Source: Burkholderia sp. PAMC 26561 (GTDB taxonomy: Bacteria; Pseudomonadota; Gammaproteobacteria; Burkholderiales; Burkholderiaceae). From it: a stretch of DNA of 64,000 nt. Under the pieces are notes generated by a model. That model saw only the letters and a list, made by a program, of their open reading frames with translations. It was not told the origin of the DNA and made no database searches. Location of the stretch: NCBI RefSeq assembly GCF_001557535.2, contig NZ_CP014306.1:434001-498000 (forward strand), read 5' to 3'. The position numbers were made by a program, and so were the translations under genes. Position 1 is the stretch's first letter, and every line of letters starts with the position of its first letter. This document shows positions 9,848-19,373 of the stretch, in pieces.

Positions 9848-10296
9848 ATTTTATTCAGCCATCCCTGGACCAGACGTTCAATAAGCCCGAAGCTCTCGCG
9901 ATAGGCGCTTTCATGGCGACCATATGGATCGATCACTTCCGAGTCTTCCCACTTTCCGAGCAAGTGCACCTTGCCGCGCGTGACCGGTTCCATCTCCTCG
10001 ATCGCCGTGATGTGCTTGCGTTCAGGTACCAGAATCAGATCGACTGCACGAGCCATGGCGCGATCGAGCTGGCGTGCAGCATGTCCCGATGAATCGACGT
10101 CGCATTCCATCAAGAGCCGCGACATGGTCGTATCGATAGCGCGGCCCTCTTGCGCAAAGAGCCCTGCCGATCCGAACTCGATTCCGCGTCTCGCATGTTT
10201 GTTGACCATCCGGGCCGAGTGCGCGCGAAACAGCATCTCGGCGACGGGGCTCCGGCAGACATTTGCATGGCAGACAATCAAGACGCTTTGAAACAT
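9841..10296 (-). CDS. bceD: Low-molecular-weight protein-tyrosine phosphatase (BceD)
   Basis: A 151-residue LMW phosphatase that dephosphorylates the BY-kinase. The start is the ATG at 10296 (MFQSVLIVCHANVCRSPVAE); an upstream in-frame ATG at 10374 would add 26 residues before the first strand of the fold. The P-loop C-x5-R is CHANVCR (Cys9, Arg15), and the catalytic aspartate lies in VIDPYGR near residue 115. It is tightly paired with bceE and bceF, as in Wza-Wzb-Wzc systems. A 92-base gap separates it from bceC, the largest gap in the operon. Confidence 0.93.
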   Translation of the reverse strand: MFQSVLIVCHANVCRSPVAEMLFRAHSARMVNKHARRGIEFGSAGLFAQEGRAIDTTMSRLLMECDVDSSGHAARQLDRAMARAVDLILVPERKHITAIEEMEPVTRGKVHLLGKWEDSEVIDPYGRHESAYRESFGLIERLVQGWLNKIW

Positions 10297-10388
10297 GTGG
10301 GCGGTGTCCGTGAATATGTTCGATACTGCGGCGCATGGCGCGAGCACCGGGTCCTTCGGCCGGTCTTCGCGCATGAGAGTTCTACGGG

Positions 10389-11780
10389 TTAAGCCGTGAC
10401 CGGCGACTTGGCCGCTTGCCGGACGCCGCGCCCGATCGCGTGATATTCAATACCGATCTCAGCCATCGTTTCCGGCTCGTAGAGATTGCGGCCATCGAAA
10501 ATAAGTGGTGTTTTCAGGCGGCGTTTCATGCCATCGAAGTCCGGGCTCTTGAACGCCTTCCACTCCGTCACGATGATCAACGCATCCGCGCCATCGAGCG
10601 TATCGGCGTGGTCCTTTGCGTAGCTCAAACGCGCGAGTTGCTCGGGGGTATCGCGTAGATCGAGCGCGATCACACGTTGGGCTTCGTCCGTTGCGACGGG
10701 GTCGTAGGCGCTGATCGTCGCGCCGCGTTCCAGCAGCGCCGCGATCAACACGCGGCTCGGGGCGTCGCGCATGTCGTCGGTATTCGGCTTGAACGCGAGG
10801 CCCCACAGCGCAAATTTCTTGCCGCTCAGATCATTGCCGAGGCGTGCAACAATCTTGTTCGCAAGCGTCTGTTTCTGCGCCTCATTCACCGATGTCACCG
10901 CCTTCAGGATTTCCATCTGCTCGTTGTGCTCGCCGGCCGTCTGGATCAGCGAGCGCACGTCCTTCGGAAAACACGATCCGCCATAACCGCAACCCGCATA
11001 CAGGAAGTCGTACCCAATGCGCGGATCGGAACCAATACCGCGACGCACCGCTTCAATATCCGCGCCCACACGATCCGCGAAATTCGCGAGTTCGTTCATG
11101 AACGAGATGCGCGTGGCAAGCATGGCGTTGGCCGCGTATTTCGTGAACTCGGCCGACCGTACATCCATGTAAAGCGTGCGTTCGTGGTTCCGGTTGAACG
11201 GCGAATAAAGACGCTTCATGCGTTCGCGCGCGCGTTCGCCGGGGACATCGTCGTCACAACCGAGCACGATTCGATCGGGCCGCGTGAAGTCGTCGATAGC
11301 CGCGCCTTCCTTCAGGAACTCCGGGTTCGACACCACGGAGAACATGTGTGTCTCGCCGCGCTCGGCGAGTTCATGATCGATCGCCGCTTTCACGCGGCGC
11401 GCGGTACCGACGGGCACCGTGGATTTGTCGACGATGACCTTGAAGTTGTTCATGTAACGGCCAATGTCGCGCGCCGCAGCGAGCACGTATTTCAGATCGG
11501 CGGAGCCGTCTTCGTCGGACGGCGTACCGACCGCAATGAACAGCACTTCGCCGTGCTCGACAGCAGCTTTCACATCGGTCGAAAACGTCAGGCGCCCCGC
11601 TGCGCGATTGCGCGCAATGACTTCCTGCAGGCCCGGTTCATGGATCGGCACGCCGCCGCTGTTGAGAATGGCGATCTTGCGTTCGTCGAGGTCAAGACAG
11701 AACACGTCGTTGCCGATGTCGGCGAGGCACGCGCCCGTCACGAGGCCTACATAGCCGCTTCCGATGATGGTGAGTTTCAT
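10389..11780 (-). CDS. bceC: UDP-glucose 6-dehydrogenase (BceC)
   Basis: A 463-residue NAD-dependent enzyme oxidising UDP-glucose to UDP-glucuronate, the glucuronic acid donor of cepacian-type polymer. The Rossmann motif is [14 protein letters not shown] (residues 7-20) and the active-site cysteine is in [15 protein letters not shown] (about residues 256-270). The C-terminal UDP-binding domain is complete ([17 protein letters not shown]). Length is normal for the family. A long antisense open frame over this gene and bceB is a codon-bias shadow. Confidence 0.95.
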   Translation of the reverse strand: MKLTIIGSGYVGLVTGACLADIGNDVFCLDLDERKIAILNSGGVPIHEPGLQEVIARNRAAGRLTFSTDVKAAVEHGEVLFIAVGTPSDEDGSADLKYVLAAARDIGRYMNNFKVIVDKSTVPVGTARRVKAAIDHELAERGETHMFSVVSNPEFLKEGAAIDDFTRPDRIVLGCDDDVPGERARERMKRLYSPFNRNHERTLYMDVRSAEFTKYAANAMLATRISFMNELANFADRVGADIEAVRRGIGSDPRIGYDFLYAGCGYGGSCFPKDVRSLIQTAGEHNEQMEILKAVTSVNEAQKQTLANKIVARLGNDLSGKKFALWGLAFKPNTDDMRDAPSRVLIAALLERGATISAYDPVATDEAQRVIALDLRDTPEQLARLSYAKDHADTLDGADALIIVTEWKAFKSPDFDGMKRRLKTPLIFDGRNLYEPETMAEIGIEYHAIGRGVRQAAKSPVTA

Positions 11781-11831
11781 AGCACGTGCTCCAGGGTTGG
11801 CAAATTATTCAAGCGTTATTCGATGATTCTT

Positions 11832-13211
11832 CTAGTAGGCGTTGGCGCCCGCAAAACCCTTCCACAAAGTCATCGCGACGATCTTCATGTCGAGTCCGAA
11901 GGTCCAGTGCTGCATGTAGTACAGGTCGAGCTTCACGCGTCCCATCATCTTTTCGATGCGGTCCGTTTCGCCGCGAAAACCGTTCACCTGCGCCCAGCCG
12001 GTAATGCCGGGTTTGATGCGATACCGGTACATGTAGCCCTTCACGAGATCCTTGTAGATGTCGTCGTGTTCGAGCGCATGCGGGCGCGGACCGACCACCG
12101 ACATCTCGCCGCGCAGCACATTGATGAACTGCGGCAGTTCGTCGAGGCTCGTGCGCCGAAGGAAAGCACCTACGCGCGTCACCCGCTTGTCGCCCTTCTT
12201 CGCTTGTGTCACGTGCCCGGCGGTTTCCTTGTGCACGCGCATGGAGCGGAACTTGAAAATCTCGAACTCGTTTCCATCGATACCCTTGCGCTTTTGCTTG
12301 AAGAACACCGGTCCTGGCGACGAAAACTTCACCGCAACCGCGAGCGCGATCAACAGCGGTGCGAGACTCAGCAACACGATGGCGGCAAACATGCGATCGA
12401 ACACGCGCTTGGGCAGTACCTTCAAATCCGTGATCGGCGACGCCGCCAGGTTGATCGCCGGCACGCCGAGCAGATCGACCACGGCGTGATTGAAGAACGA
12501 CAGGCTGCGTACGTCCGGGATGAAGCGGATGTTCACGAAGTCATCGCGGAACTCGGTAACCAGTTTGTGGATGGTGCGTTCCTGTGAAATCGGCAACGCC
12601 AGCCACAGTTCACGAATTGCGCGACGCCGAACGAGTTGTGTCAGGTCGGCCAGATCTCGGCTCACCGGCACGCCTGCGAGCGTCTCTTCGGCGAAGGCAT
12701 CATCGAACACATACACCGGACGAAAACCCGCTTCCGGTCGGCTGCGCATCTGCTCGATCAGGAACTGGCCATAAGGCGCCGCGCCAACGATCGCCACCGC
12801 TTTCTGATTGAAACCTTCGCGCCGCAGCGACTTGAGCGCTGCATGCACGCTCGCCTTCGAAATCATCAACAGCGCTGCCGTGGCCACGCCCCAATAAAGC
12901 AACCACATACGCGACAGCAAATCTGCACGATGCACGCTGAACGTAAGCAGCACGCCCGCGCCTTCCACCATCAGCCATGCGACCGTCACGCGCAGCAACA
13001 GGTCGTAGACGGGCTTGCCGCGCCACGACTTGTAGATTCCAAACGACGGGAACGTCATGATCACCAGCACGCAATTGAATGCCAGCAGCGTGCTTTGCAT
13101 GTCGTCGAGCCATACCGCATTTCCCGCGTGCAGCGACGCGGCGAGCAACGCGCCCAGCGCGACCATCGCTATGTCGATCATTCTCGAAAGCACGCTCAAC
13201 ATGTAGAACAC
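11832..13211 (-). CDS. bceB: Undecaprenyl-phosphate glucose phosphotransferase (BceB)
   Basis: A 459-residue membrane enzyme that primes repeat-unit synthesis by transferring glucose-1-phosphate from UDP-glucose to undecaprenyl phosphate. It has several N-terminal membrane segments, a central nucleotide-binding-like domain (VAIVGAAPYGQFLIEQM), and a C-terminal bacterial sugar transferase domain with FKFRSM, RRTSLDELPQFINVLRGEMS and VGPRP. The start may be residue 1 or the Met at residue 4; both fit. It is the first gene of the minus-strand operon, 51 bases before bceC. Confidence 0.93.
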   Translation of the reverse strand: MFYMLSVLSRMIDIAMVALGALLAASLHAGNAVWLDDMQSTLLAFNCVLVIMTFPSFGIYKSWRGKPVYDLLLRVTVAWLMVEGAGVLLTFSVHRADLLSRMWLLYWGVATAALLMISKASVHAALKSLRREGFNQKAVAIVGAAPYGQFLIEQMRSRPEAGFRPVYVFDDAFAEETLAGVPVSRDLADLTQLVRRRAIRELWLALPISQERTIHKLVTEFRDDFVNIRFIPDVRSLSFFNHAVVDLLGVPAINLAASPITDLKVLPKRVFDRMFAAIVLLSLAPLLIALAVAVKFSSPGPVFFKQKRKGIDGNEFEIFKFRSMRVHKETAGHVTQAKKGDKRVTRVGAFLRRTSLDELPQFINVLRGEMSVVGPRPHALEHDDIYKDLVKGYMYRYRIKPGITGWAQVNGFRGETDRIEKMMGRVKLDLYYMQHWTFGLDMKIVAMTLWKGFAGANAY

Positions 13212-13687
13212 CTCGGGTGAAATGCGCGGCGCGCTGGAACTCGTTCTGGCGTCGAAGCCGCTTCAAAGCGAGTACGCCAATTACCTTGGTACATACCCGT
13301 ATAAGGCTGGAATTTAATTCATGCTGCAACCGCAAAATAATGCGTGAATTAATTCACCGTTTTCAACGGATTTATTTTCGTCATATGCGGGATTGACTGG
13401 CGTTTCGATCGTCGGTTGTCGCGCGGCGTTGCGGATTTTTCGCGGACGTCGTCAACGACTTCGATGCTTACTCCGCAAGGGTTTCGGCCGAATCTTAGGC
13501 AATTATTTTCGAATAAAAAATTCGCGCTTCGTAAGAAAAAAATTCAGGCGTCAGTCTCAGTTACATCGAATGGCCGGCATACCGGCCCGCATATAGCTGT
13601 CGATTATTTTCTGGTTTTTTGATTTATCGGCTATTTACTCCGTGCTAAAAATTGCAATACCCGTTCAAGCCCAGGAGTTCCCTCTTC
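13212..13687. promoter_or_regulatory. Divergent bceB/bceA promoter region
   Basis: This 476-base intergenic stretch separates the divergent bceB operon and bceA. Part of it (about 13380-13660) is much richer in A and T than the flanking genes, as expected for a promoter and leader region. I see no open frame with coding character and cannot assign -35/-10 boxes with confidence. Small predicted frames here are likely spurious. Confidence 0.5.
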
Positions 13688-15193
13688 ATGACCGCCATCG
13701 ATACAACGCTTGTCAGCGCGCCACACTTTCCTGCCGCCTCCGAAACCCGGCTGAGAATCCAGCCCGTCATCCTCGCCGGTGGCGCCGGAACCCGTCTCTG
13801 GCCCATGTCTCGCGAGCATTTCCCGAAGCAGTTGATCGGCTTGATTGGCGAACAGTCGCTTTTGCAATCCACCGCGCAACGGCTCGACGGCCTGACATAC
13901 GGCACGGCCCGCGTCGACGACGCCATCATTGTGTGCGGCGAGGATCATCGTTTCACGACGGCAGACCAGTTGCGCTCGTCGGGCCGCAAAGCCGACCTGC
14001 TGCTCGAACCGGTCGCGCGCAATACGGCCCCTGCGTTGACCGTTGCCGCCATGCATGCATTGGCGTACGGCGATGACGCCGTTCTCGTCGTGATGCCCGC
14101 AGACCATGTTGTTACGGATACCGAAGCGTTTCACAAGGCAATTGGTGCGGGCGCGAAATGCGCGGAAGACGGTGCGATTGTCACGATGTGCATCGTCCCG
14201 ACACATGCGGAAACAGGCTACGGGTATATCAAGGTCGGGCAGCGGATGCTTGGCTCGGGCGCATGGCCGCTCGAAAGATTCGTCGAAAAACCGCATCTCG
14301 AACTTGCACGCCAATATGTGAGTTCCGGCGAGTACTGGTGGAACGCGGGAATTTTTATCGTACGGGCGTCAGTGTGGCTGAAAGCCATTCAACACTTCCA
14401 GCCCGCAATACATGCGGCCTGCCGCGCCGCGTGCGATGCCGGCACGCGCGACGGCGAATTTTTCCGCCTCGACAAACAAGCGTTCGCGGCCTCGCCTTCG
14501 GATTCCATCGACTATGCGGTGATGGAGCAGCTCGCCGCCGATCAAAGCACCTGCACGGGCGCCGTCATACCGCTTAACGCGGGCTGGTCCGACGTCGGTT
14601 CATGGGACGCAATCTGGAACATCCTGCCGAAGGACAGCGAAGAAAACGTCGCACGCGGACGTGTGATGTTCCAGGGATCGACATCCACATACGCGCATTC
14701 CGAAGGCCGGCTGATCGCGTGCGTGGGAACGCATAACCTCGTGGTCGTGGAAACGGCCGATGCCATTCTCGTTGCCGACAAGTCGTGCGTGCAGGACGTG
14801 AAGGCAATCGTCGGGCGCATCAAGGCCGAGCAAGGCAAGGAGGCAGCAGATCATCGCAAGGTGCACCGGCCCTGGGGCCATTACGATTCCGTCGATAACG
14901 GCGACCGGTTCCAGGTCAAGCGCATCGTGGTGAAACCGGGCGCGAGGTTATCGCTGCAAATGCATCACCACCGCGCTGAACATTGGGTCGTGGTGCGCGG
15001 CACGGCGCTGGTGACGCGCGGCCAGGAGGAGTTCATCCTTGCCGAAAACGAGTCGGTCTACATTCCGATTGGCGTGCAGCATCGGCTGGAAAATCCGGGA
15101 AAGATGCCGCTCGAAATCATCGAAGTCCAGTCGGGCACGTATCTGGGCGAAGACGACATCGTTCGTTTCGACGACAAATACGGTCGCCAATGA
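13688..15193 (+). CDS. bceA: Mannose-1-phosphate guanylyltransferase / mannose-6-phosphate isomerase (BceA)
   Basis: A 501-residue bifunctional type II PMI-GMP enzyme producing GDP-mannose. I chose the ATG at 13688 (MTAIDTTLVSAPHF) because AGGAG lies 10 bases upstream; an in-frame ATG at 13652 has no such site. The nucleotidyltransferase signature GGAGTRLWPMSREHFPKQ is near residue 30 and FVEKPH is in the GMP domain. The C-terminal cupin of the isomerase has RPWGHYDSVD and QMHHHRAEHWVVV metal-binding histidines. It is divergent from bceB-K and ends in a strong hairpin. Confidence 0.95.
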   Translation: MTAIDTTLVSAPHFPAASETRLRIQPVILAGGAGTRLWPMSREHFPKQLIGLIGEQSLLQSTAQRLDGLTYGTARVDDAIIVCGEDHRFTTADQLRSSGRKADLLLEPVARNTAPALTVAAMHALAYGDDAVLVVMPADHVVTDTEAFHKAIGAGAKCAEDGAIVTMCIVPTHAETGYGYIKVGQRMLGSGAWPLERFVEKPHLELARQYVSSGEYWWNAGIFIVRASVWLKAIQHFQPAIHAACRAACDAGTRDGEFFRLDKQAFAASPSDSIDYAVMEQLAADQSTCTGAVIPLNAGWSDVGSWDAIWNILPKDSEENVARGRVMFQGSTSTYAHSEGRLIACVGTHNLVVVETADAILVADKSCVQDVKAIVGRIKAEQGKEAADHRKVHRPWGHYDSVDNGDRFQVKRIVVKPGARLSLQMHHHRAEHWVVVRGTALVTRGQEEFILAENESVYIPIGVQHRLENPGKMPLEIIEVQSGTYLGEDDIVRFDDKYGRQ

Positions 15194-15197
15194 GAAA

Positions 15198-15234
15198 CGT
15201 CATGCGGCGCGCGCTTTATGCGCGCCGCATGACG
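15198..15234. terminator. Perfect 15-bp hairpin after bceA
   Basis: Arms CGTCATGCGGCGCGC (15198-15212) and GCGCGCCGCATGACG (15220-15234) are perfect complements around a 7-base loop. It starts 5 bases after the bceA stop and sits between convergent genes, so it can act on both strands. There is no long T tract after it. Confidence 0.75.
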
Positions 15235-15250
15235 TGAAGTCTTGCGACGT

Positions 15251-16192
15251 CTAACCTTGCACGTCCGCAAAACGCCGCGCTTCGACGGGCGTCGCGCGTT
15301 CCAGTTGCGCATGATCGAGGTTGGCAGCAGCATCCATTGCGACTTCCGTCGACGCAGCCTGACCCGGATGCGAGACCCGCGTGGATTGCGACGCGATCCA
15401 TCTACGCGACCATTCCAGCGCGTACGCCGCCGCTTCCTCCGCATTTCCGTACCGCGGACCAATCAGGCCCGAGCGCTCGACGCGCCGCCCGTCTTTCACG
15501 ATCTCGGCCCAGCCGCGGAACATGCTGCCCGCGACCGGGCGCGCGATCGCATAGATGGCGTAGCCGTGCGCGTCATGCACCGGCGTGCAGTCGGGTTCGA
15601 AGGCCATGGGCACCGGATCGAGCCGACGTCCGGCCATGCGCGACGCATCGTGATACATGGGACGCGGCACATTCATGAGCATCGCGGCGCGACTCGCGGA
15701 CAACGCCGTGGACGCATTCGCGCGTGCGACATCATGCGCATCCGGCAAGCGGCGCGGCACGGCAGCGAACAGCGCGTCGACGGCATTTGCACCGCGTCCG
15801 TCGCCGGCGCCCCACGATTCCGGGTTCTGCCAGAACACGCCGCGCAAGCGGTCGCATTCATACGCGCTTTGTGTTTGCCGCTGCGGCGCTTCGACCGGCG
15901 GCGAGGGAACAATGGCGAATGACCGGCCGCGCGTGGCGAGCTGGGTGACCATTTCTATCAGTGTGCCGTCCATTTGCCAGTCATTGAAACGACGGCGGCA
16001 TGTCGGCACGGTTGGATAGTGGCTGGGAAGCTTCGACCACGTGTCACCGGTTGTCAGGATCCACAACACCGCGTTCACGATGGTGCGCGGATGTGCGCGC
16101 GGCCGGCCCCGACGATGTTCACGGACTTCGCCTTCGGCCACTAGCGGGGCGATCAGCGCCCACTCTTCATTGCTGAGTTCGTCGAAAAACAT
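15251..16192 (-). CDS. IS5-type transposase N-terminal domain fused to an unknown C-terminal domain
   Basis: A 313-residue protein starting at ATG 16192 (MFFDELSNEEWALIAPLVAE) with GGAG 8 bases upstream; the open frame extends further up but without family similarity. Residues 1-95 match the DUF4096 / IS5-family insertion-element domain (EHRRGRPRAHPRTIVNAVLW, CRRRFNDWQMDG). After residue about 100 it does not continue into a DDE catalytic domain but into about 200 residues I do not recognise (YAIYAIARPVAGSMFRGWAE, GPRYGNAEEAAAYALEWSRR). No terminal inverted repeats are seen. This looks like a domesticated transposase fragment, possibly DNA binding; function unknown. Confidence 0.6.
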   Translation of the reverse strand: MFFDELSNEEWALIAPLVAEGEVREHRRGRPRAHPRTIVNAVLWILTTGDTWSKLPSHYPTVPTCRRRFNDWQMDGTLIEMVTQLATRGRSFAIVPSPPVEAPQRQTQSAYECDRLRGVFWQNPESWGAGDGRGANAVDALFAAVPRRLPDAHDVARANASTALSASRAAMLMNVPRPMYHDASRMAGRRLDPVPMAFEPDCTPVHDAHGYAIYAIARPVAGSMFRGWAEIVKDGRRVERSGLIGPRYGNAEEAAAYALEWSRRWIASQSTRVSHPGQAASTEVAMDAAANLDHAQLERATPVEARRFADVQG

Positions 16193-16627
16193 TGGGTTGC
16201 TCCGTGCAGCCAGACCGCTCTGCGAAAGTTGAACCAGGCGTTGAACCATGCGCGAAGGTGGAATCCACCCGCGCGACGCTGAATCAGGAAATTCGATGTG
16301 TTCGCAAACGTTTGCTAAAAACGACAAGTTGGTGCATACGAAATGCATCTAATCTGCGCCGTGGTGCACAACCAGTTCCATCTCGGCGCACAAATCGTCC
16401 TACGTCATAGGATATGAAGAATACGTGCAGGAAGCATACCATCCTAATGGTTTGCCCGAATATGACAAAAGAGTAGATTTTCAGCGACTCATATCATATT
16501 TTATTCTTACAACTTCAGGTAATTTATTCCGACTACATTGCCGACGCTTGAGTGCATTGAATTTAACGACGTTAAGTAGTTTCTGAAAAGAATGCCGGTG
16601 TTGCTATCCCGCGATACGCACGCTCGA

Positions 16628-17602
16628 TCATTCGTATGTCGCCTGCCTGATTGCTCGCTTGAATGCCCTCCAATTGCGGCAGCGGCAACTCACCGAATGA
16701 CAAAACGGGTAATCGCGGACCCGCAAGTCAGGGGAAATCGTGGTGAAAAAAGCCGTGGTGGGAATGTCGAAGCCGGCAGCAATATGAAGTGCGGCGGTAT
16801 CGGGAGTGAAAAGATAACGTGCACCCCGGATCCACGCGATGAAGTCTGCAGTGCGCGGTGAGCGCGACGTGAGATCGATGTAATGCGCATGGTCGATCGC
16901 GCCAAAGCCCGCCACAGGCAGCCCGAAGCGCTGCCACAGCGCTTCAGCCAAGCGCGCGTGCTGCGACGCTGGAATACTTCGTACAGGCGTGCTCGCCGTG
17001 GGGCACAGCAGGACGTAATCGCCGCTCGTCGCCTGTGGCGCCGGCAAGCACAGATCCTCAAGCCAATGGTTGCGCTTGAGTTCGGCGGGAATTGATTCCG
17101 GCTTCACGCCCAATGCATCGATGAAAAAATCGATCATCGGCATTCGCGTGAATTTTGGCCAGAACAAATGGTTGCCGATATCAATGCGTAACTCCCCCTC
17201 TTCAGGGGCGGCGAGCCGGATTGGCAAATCGACAATTTCGCCAAGTTGCGGCGCGGCGATTTCATAAAGCTGCTTGACGTATGCGGGCGTATGTTTCGGT
17301 CGATAAATAGTAAAGGAAATTTGCGAAAAATTCGCTTTGATCGCGTGCAACGCCGTTATGCCAATGATGGAATCCCCAAGTGTCACGCCCATGCCGTTAA
17401 TGACGCTCACCCTTGAGACAGTTGCATAATCAGGATCAAATTCAGCCAATGCAGCGTTGAAGACACCATTAGACAAACCTAGCGCACAATAATCGGCAGC
17501 TGCGGTATCAGAGACTTCAAGATCGTACGGCGCTACGATCTCTTTTTTGGCAGAAATTAGTGATCCCATGTTAGTTAAGGCAGAAATTTCATCCAGTAAC
17601 AT
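16628..17602 (-). CDS. GT9-like (heptosyltransferase-type) glycosyltransferase, C-terminus probably frameshifted
   Basis: A 324-residue frame with the C-terminal signature of GT9 enzymes (FTPDTAALHIAAGFDIPTTA, about residues 275-294) and a preceding DYVLLCPTAS strand typical of the donor domain. The N-terminal part (INGMGVTLGDSIIGITALHA) resembles the GLGDxL motif region. The last about 22 residues (SCRCRNWRAFKRAIRQATYE) look non-coding. The alternative frame reads SFGELPLPQLEGIQASN and continues through MIERAYRG to a stop at 16572, the expected C-terminal helix, so a one-base frameshift near 16690 is likely. Start 17602 has GGAAAG upstream. Possibly an accessory EPS or LPS transferase. Confidence 0.6.
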   Translation of the reverse strand: MLLDEISALTNMGSLISAKKEIVAPYDLEVSDTAAADYCALGLSNGVFNAALAEFDPDYATVSRVSVINGMGVTLGDSIIGITALHAIKANFSQISFTIYRPKHTPAYVKQLYEIAAPQLGEIVDLPIRLAAPEEGELRIDIGNHLFWPKFTRMPMIDFFIDALGVKPESIPAELKRNHWLEDLCLPAPQATSGDYVLLCPTASTPVRSIPASQHARLAEALWQRFGLPVAGFGAIDHAHYIDLTSRSPRTADFIAWIRGARYLFTPDTAALHIAAGFDIPTTAFFTTISPDLRVRDYPFCHSVSCRCRNWRAFKRAIRQATYE

Positions 17603-18868
17603 TGCGCTTTCCAGTTAGTATTGTGACATCTCCGACTTGGCCGCCCCGTTTCGAAATACGCGGCAGTGGGTTTGCAACGCACAACTCAAACTAAAAAGAC
17701 AGAAGGCCTTGTAACAACATTATGCCGGACTGCGAGAACCTCAGGCAACGGTCTCAAGACATAAGCCTGAGCATACTGAGTGCTGCTGGACAAGCTCAGT
17801 TCGGCCATACTGTCGAGCACCCTCATCTCCGAAATGGTTTTTGGTGGTAACGGCGCAATGAGGACAGCTTTCTAGGTAACGGACGCGGACGAAATTTATT
17901 ACGATCGATATGTTAGACGTGCGAAGACAAGGTCAGCAATAACCAACGGTAAAAAATCTCCTAAAATAAATCGAAATAGTCCATGTTTACGCTAATCCTT
18001 TCGTTCAACTTTTTGCTCACTCGTCACCAAGCGGTAGTTAAATCAAGATTATATCGCGACGTATTTTTAATCTAAAAAGACAATAGCTAGCATCTATACA
18101 ACATCATTCTTCGCCATGAGGTATTGATTACTGTTAGTCTAATATAAAGCAATTATTTTTTATTTATTAAAAAGTCGAGAAATTACTTCAAGGAATTTGT
18201 TCGTAAATCAGCGAGCTAATAATAAAATACGTTTTTTCATACAAACCAATTCCACTAAAGAGTCGCGCAAAAAAACCTCTTTGTCCGAACGAACAAATTT
18301 AAGTATTTCTTTGGACAACAACTCACTCTAACTCCCAGATTGCACTGCTTGCAACCAAAACTTGTTTGTATATTCAAATAATTAACTAGAAAGGTTTTTA
18401 AGTTGTTTTGGTTAACTAAGGTGGTTCCAGCTATGTCTCGGCAGCTTTGTTGTGCCCATTGATTTGGACACTTACAGTGGCCGGAATGTTCAAGCGAATG
18501 CAGAGAAGAACATCTCATGTGGAGGTCAGGTGCGATTGTTCCTCTCCTCACCCTAGAAGGTCTTGAAGATTAATCGATGGCAAAAACCGGCCGCGACTTC
18601 ACAGCGGAATGCCCCACCGAGGTAATTGAAAAAGTGATCCGGCAGAGCGCCAGTGTTGTTCTGTGCGATGAAGGCTATCACCAGATATGACCGACTCGAC
18701 CCGGCTATGACACGGAGTTCTTTTCCTCCAGATCCCTCGGATAGAATCGTTTGCAGATCAGGTGCGCCTTTCTTAATGCTCTTGAAGCGAGTGCGTATGT
18801 CGTGGCTCGGGTCGATCGGCCAATCTTCTCTCTGGTTTCTCAGGGGATTTGCCCGCGTTCACCGTATG
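17603..18868. other. AT-rich intergenic region without recognisable gene
   Basis: From about 17850 to 18550 the base composition is markedly richer in A and T than anything around it, with homopolymer runs and frequent stops on all frames. A 98-codon minus-strand frame at 18255-18551 has no family motif and unlikely composition. A 37-codon frame starting at 18577 could be the remnant of a mobile element but is too short to name. Otherwise nothing identified. Confidence 0.5.
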
Positions 18869-19342
18869 TCATGATGCTCGACTGACTGGCGATCCAATAG
18901 CGAGGTCTGCGCAGCCTTTCGCGAGATGCAGCTCCTGATACCCGTCCCACCTGTGTGCGAGACCAATTCGCTCTGGCAGCTTAAGCGCCATCGACTTCGC
19001 CTCCGGTTTCGTCATGCGCCCGAGCTTAACCGGCGCGAAGGTAATGTTACGCAGATTGGACATATGCGGAAACAGCGTCTATTCCTGAGACATCATGCCA
19101 ACATCCTCACGCAGTTTTGTCATTTCGCGACGATCATGGGCGTTGGTCGTGACGTCACCAAGCGTAACGGTGCCTTCAGTCGGTATTTCCAGATCGTTCA
19201 CGCAGTGAATAAAAGTGGATTTGCCAAAACCACTCGGCCCGTTAATCGTCACTATTTCGCCGCGGTGAACATCACGCCCCACGCCCCGTACGACTTCAAG
19301 AGGGCCAAAGTGCTTGCGCAGTCCTTGGATCGAAAGAAGAGG
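18869..19342 (-). pseudogene. Broken polar amino-acid ABC transporter ATPase
   Basis: Read on the minus strand from 19342, the frame gives SIQGLRKHFGPLEVVRGV, then the Walker A motif GPSGFGKST and the N-terminal half of a GlnQ/HisP-type ATPase up to VGMMSQE. An in-frame stop interrupts the Q-loop near 19080; reading resumes with LFPHMSNLRNITFAPVKLGR, the Q-loop/helical region. The signature LSGGQ, Walker B and the switch histidine are absent: after DGYQELHLAKG the sequence no longer matches. It is a relic, not a working ATPase. It lies downstream of related permease and lyase relics. Confidence 0.8.
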
Positions 19343-19373
19343 TTCATCTCGATGCCACCATCCGAGTTACGGC

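Noticed and set aside
10677..12587. 636-codon open frame on the plus strand
   Set aside because: It lies antisense to bceC and bceB, which have full motif support; His/Arg-rich composition is the usual mirror of GC-rich genes.
18255..18551. 98-codon frame in AT-rich DNA
   Set aside because: No motif, high Cys content, and no coding-like composition; likely chance.
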